DNA from: Tilletia caries
Taxonomy: Eukaryota > Basidiomycota > Exobasidiomycetes > Tilletiales > Tilletiaceae
Direction of reading: 5' to 3'
Length of the DNA: 64,000 nt
Assembly: GCA_032718865.1 (NCBI GenBank)
Contig: JALUTQ010000020.1
Span: forward strand, 186,001 to 250,000
In this document: positions 61,601-64,000 of the stretch, piece after piece
How the letters are laid out: each line of letters opens with the position of its first letter
Numbering within the stretch: the stretch's first letter is position 1
Notes under the pieces: model-generated
The model's database searches: none
Told to the model about the DNA's origin: nothing
The model's input: the letters and a program-made list of their open reading frames with translations, nothing else
Position numbers and translations under genes: made by a program

Positions 61601-61788
61601 AGCCAAGCTCGCCGGCCCCGCGTCCGAGCCCGCCACTGGTCATGCCGATGCCGCGCCCGCTTCACCATCTTGCCTTTGGGGCTGGACTGGGTGTCGGTGT
61701 TGGCGTGGGTGTCACAGTCGGACCTGGGGCGAGTGGACAGGCGAGTTCGGCGCCGACGCCGGTGTCGAGTCCGGCGAAGTGGTACTGA
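58657..61788 (+). CDS. Long Ser/Pro-rich disordered protein of unknown function
   Basis: Single open frame of 1043 residues with no intron. The N-terminus has Gln/His-rich runs and a bipartite-like nuclear signal (PATPRKRRRSEE, ~48-59), then a short hydrophobic/charged motif (GTLLKDLLSPARIG). Most of the protein is Ser, Pro, Thr and Gly with repeats, including (SG)n around 60640-60670, and an acidic patch (LVDSDDSDDDQMADVSSSS). It closes with a Gly/Val run (GAGLGVGVGVGVTVGPG) and AKWY. The basic cluster suggests a nuclear regulator, but no domain is identifiable. The ATG chosen is the first in frame; coding is supported by length and absence of stops over 3.1 kb. Confidence 0.65.
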   Translation: MADRFHTTPPAAGSSTSSSAHSIRFPTHQQQHQHPSMGFEQQQHQQRPPFQPATPRKRRRSEENAAFYYCPPADAHSSPATPTPFPTSTSYHTNGTLLKDLLSPARIGAHSLTSSSSSTSSFSAASSSYSHQDGLMAPPLAKRPHSLHRTWTAPVNAFSGASLPIAAPNPPIVVVATSDAAHMQSPFSAPSSTRTSFSAHHHTPPSIASLFSAANRSEPSSAMVGCEAASAPVAGAPDDTDMSTDESASSPSNLQSPPPRLLSPASVSPAASVQQPRPSSSFSPPSSALSTPWQRRFADSTSPLATSASFPFTRRATLGHSSAAPTAHEQPIFGVPAFSTRESSLPSPPAPMLGVPQPHLPQRRTSTSSLGPAPAFGTAFSRSLSAQDLLSATTAGLLLPLPSSPLSALPQSAGVGLAGGTASSSGASSVSNNSSGGAVSGASPSTPGAGGGTAVTYAPLRPSPLIQSHTLTPAIDSPPTRSSNSSSGESFHHSGAGAFWSGSSTTDMMIGSAGTEGIASNHSHTGATFHLGRAPKTRANAPENRGGDAVMGDQGVAGPSRLPFVSEQGSEVAYSRVAPSHSAVQSGKRRHAPTAEPDASHSSSDGTRDDSSRAATRSGRDGGERWRTSALVDSDDSDDDQMADVSSSSLSDVHSNMQGGSGSGSGSGSGNGVRSATASPTGVMKWPSSHSKSKSASSASSSPSSSTPSSPVRLGRARLRTMPLPSVTARGDTTCAEEDESDDAEMLTAALSNIDTGLRTSSMMESSSEMGDKTVTHAVGPAGTGSSTAIPRTESSQIFGWPSEGMSIGRQEAEGSGGMSTLTSPTPSTSSSSTCTTASGRSSSVGDAPVLGSETAGVRSGEDGLSGFGTDATMERAFGGVSLTSPGPSQQASGSGSGSGMSTADRGSSVAGASRGVDNGTGESAATPRSYPVALPPMVAANLSTAVAAAVSAPTSSLASSSSSSVRMPYHQQHHHQTPVGQPSSPAPRPSPPLVMPMPRPLHHLAFGAGLGVGVGVGVTVGPGASGQASSAPTPVSSPAKWY

Positions 61789-62405
61789 TCGACACAAACA
61801 ACCCGACCATGATTATCATCTTCTTTTTTTTTTCAAGCAAGCCCATGAACAATACCTTCGACACCACCAACCTGCGCAAGACACACGATTCCCAAGATCT
61901 ACCTCCGCAACCCTCATGTATTCCGTTCGGAGCCCTCCATGGCATCTTCATGCTCGACCTTCTACGGTTTTTTTTTGCCTGTGTCTTACTCACTTCGACC
62001 CTCGGCCCCGGCCCCATCCCACGTACTCGTATATACCACCACACAACCTGCCAGCTGCCCCCCTTCGGACATCAACCACTATTACTGTCTTGTTGAAACT
62101 CTCCCTCTCCCTCTCTCTTATCTCTCCCTTGTGTACGCTCATCATCATCTTACAAACTCTGCTGTACATCGTTCTCCTATACATCTCCCCAAATCTGCAA
62201 CATAGTCCCCCTCTACAACCCACAGTTGCAATGCTTGGGAGCCTTTCTTCGCCGTTGCAAGCGCGTGAGAAGGGAGGCAGGATGCACACGAGCTCGCAGA
62301 TATGTATCTGAACGTGTATGCATTTCATGGAAGGTAGAAAAGCAAAAAGGGGGCAAGGAAAGGAGATGTTAAAGAGGACCCAGACGCTCCCCCCGTCATG
62401 CAGCC
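61789..62405. other. Convergent intergenic region
   Basis: 617 bp between facing stops, with T-rich and CT-rich runs (61824-61832, 61970-61977 and 62100-62130) typical of fungal 3' flanks. No gene recognised. Confidence 0.4.
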
Positions 62406-64000
62406 TCACGACGTTCTCGCAACCTTGCTCGCAGGCCCGCCGTCCTCATTTCCATCTACTTCTGCTTCTGCCCCACCCGGACCCGCTCCTCCGTCATGTC
62501 TGGCGTCCCCTCCAGTGCCGAAATCGCCCCCACCGCCCACTTCGACCAAGTCGGACTGTCCGCGGTCGCGTTTTCGTCCAACGGAGCCTGAGGCGACGCC
62601 GCTGATGCTCAGGCTTGTACTGTGCTGTTGTTGCTGTTGGGGCTGCTGCTGCTGCTGCTGTTGCTGTGGGCGTCTCTGGGTTTGGTCTTGTTGACTATAG
62701 GTTGGAAGGGAAGTAAAGATGGGTCAGATTCGGGGGGGGAGTTCCGTTTCCAAAACCGAACTCATGTCAAAGGGAGGATGTAAAAACGCACCTATTCGCC
62801 CAATTGGGGACATGCACGCGCTCGTACGGGCTCGAGCTTGTATGTTGCGGAGCTTGATAGTTGTACGGGTTGCCGGACCGAGCCGCCAGGTTGTGCTGCT
62901 GTTGCTGCTGCTGCATGCCCATCCCCATCCCCATATTCATCCCCATCCCACCCATGCCCATCCCTCCCATATTCATCCCCATCATCGGATTCCAATTCTG
63001 GCCCTGCCCTCCACCGCCACCGCCGCCGCCGCCATTCATGAGCTGCGCCTGGATCATCTGCACGTTCATCTGCAGCTGCATCCGCATCTGGGGAGGCAGG
63101 TTCGGGTTTTGGAGCATCATCATCATCTGGGGTAGCATCATGGCTGGGTTCATAAAACCATTGTTGTTGTTGTTCCCGTTGCCGTTCCCGGATGTGTGAG
63201 AATGTCCGTTGTTGACGTCGTTGCGCCCACCTGCGTCGGCGCTGTTGTTGTTGCTGCCATCGCCGATGGGCTTGGCAGGCAGCCTGTGCTTGCTCGGCAT
63301 GAGCGTGGTAGCGTTCGTGCCCGTCGAAGGTGTCGTGGGCGTGTTGGTCCCACGTTGTTCGGTAGCTGAGCCCTCACGCTTCATGCCTGCAGCGGAAGGA
63401 TCCGACGTTGTTTCATCGCCGCCCTTCGTTCCACCTGCTGCAGGCTGTTCTTGATCCTGCTTTCCATTTTCGAGAGCAAGGACTGGAGCAGCTCCCTCCT
63501 CGCCTCGCTCATGCCGCACCATCGCATCCTCCACATACTTGCGTACCTTCTTGATCGTCTCTTCATCCCGCTTCAGATCCGCCAAATCTGGGATCCGTCG
63601 CTCGCACTCGGCACATTGGAAGTCGTGCTCGAGCAAGTGGGTCTGGATGCACTCTTCGCAATAGAGCGTCCCGCAGCAGGGCGTCTTAACCGCGTTGCGC
63701 AGCAGTTTAGCGCAGAGTAGGCAGGCGAGGGACGAGTCGGAGGGGACCTGTGCGTATACGTCGTTCTCGGACAAGGGCTTTGCGAGTTCTTGGTTCTTCT
63801 GCCATGCAGCGCTGTGGTGATGGATAAGTCAGTGTGCGTGAGCGACTACTACATGAACGGGTGCAAGGTGCTTAGCAGGACAGTTGATACGTACGTGTCG
63901 GCTTGTGCGATGACATAGCTTCCGTCAGGAGTGATCATGACTCCTCCGCTCAACAGAGCTCCTTCAGGCGGCTGCTCTATCGTCTTGAGCATCGACTTGG
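62406..64000 (-). CDS. MPE1: Cleavage/polyadenylation factor Mpe1 (RBBP6 family), N-terminus beyond the edge
   Basis: Three visible exons: 64000-63895 (cut by the window edge), 63811-62792 and 62694-62406. The first ends GVMITPDGSYVIAQADT, continuing AAWQKNQELAKP, a stretch typical of Mpe1 just before the RING. The RING-like zinc module (CLLCAKLLRNAVKTPCCGTLYCEEC, then FQCAEC) and the following IPDLADLKRDEETIKKVRKY are clear. The rest is low complexity: Asn/Met/Gly-rich, a poly-Gly run, a Gly-Met repeat (GMNMGGMGMGG), and in the last exon a Gln tract (seven or more Q) and GRKRDRG. Mpe1 is a CPF subunit that senses polyadenylation signal RNA. The DWNN ubiquitin-like domain and zinc knuckle expected upstream lie outside the window. 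Confidence 0.88.

Overview
This window is nuclear DNA of a filamentous or dimorphic fungus, most likely a basidiomycete. It has G+C-rich coding sequence, short GT-AG introns of roughly 50-110 bp with GTGAGT-type donors, close gene packing on both strands, and single-copy eukaryotic housekeeping genes. Very Ser/Pro-, Gln- and Asp/Glu-rich disordered proteins and a Tnp2-type DNA transposon fit a smut-like or Exobasidiomycete/Pucciniomycotina genome. The lineage is an inference, not something the sequence proves. Exon boundaries below were worked out by hand and checked for reading-phase continuity.

Left part (1-24.3 kb): a secreted aspartic protease (-), a germinal-centre-type STE20 kinase (-, 8 exons), RNA polymerase III second subunit RPC2 (-, 9 exons), a probable Mis14/Nsl1 kinetochore subunit (-), a cytoplasmic dynein intermediate chain (+, sharing a 195-bp promoter with the Mis14-like gene), a large UBA + UBC ubiquitin-conjugating enzyme (+), and the cohesin regulator Pds5 (-, with three ACGCGT boxes just upstream).

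Middle (24.7-41.3 kb): a Set3-type PHD/SET protein (-), the spliceosomal helicase Brr2 (+), centractin Arp1 of dynactin (-), and the K63-specific E2 Ubc13 (+). Motor and adaptor parts (dynein intermediate chain and Arp1) and two ubiquitin E2 genes therefore lie within 30 kb.

Accessory block (42,376-52,511): one 10.1-kb DNA transposon. It has ends reading CTCAGT + A-run + TC inward and a perfect 7-bp flanking duplication (AATCAGC). It carries a decayed Tnp2/Plavaka-like transposase (in-frame TAG and a duplication-type frameshift) and three unfamiliar cargo genes: a coiled-coil/acidic protein, a small zinc-finger protein and a repeat-bearing acidic protein. It also holds a striking array of TACCC boxes spaced exactly 11 bp apart. 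This is the most novel region here.

Right part (52.5-64 kb): a secreted subtilisin-like protease (+), the N-terminal Asn/Gln amidohydrolase Nta1 (-), a doubtful small gene, a long Ser-rich disordered protein (+), and the 3' part of the cleavage/polyadenylation RING protein Mpe1 (-), which runs off the right edge. No rRNA or CRISPR was seen and no tRNA was recognised by eye.
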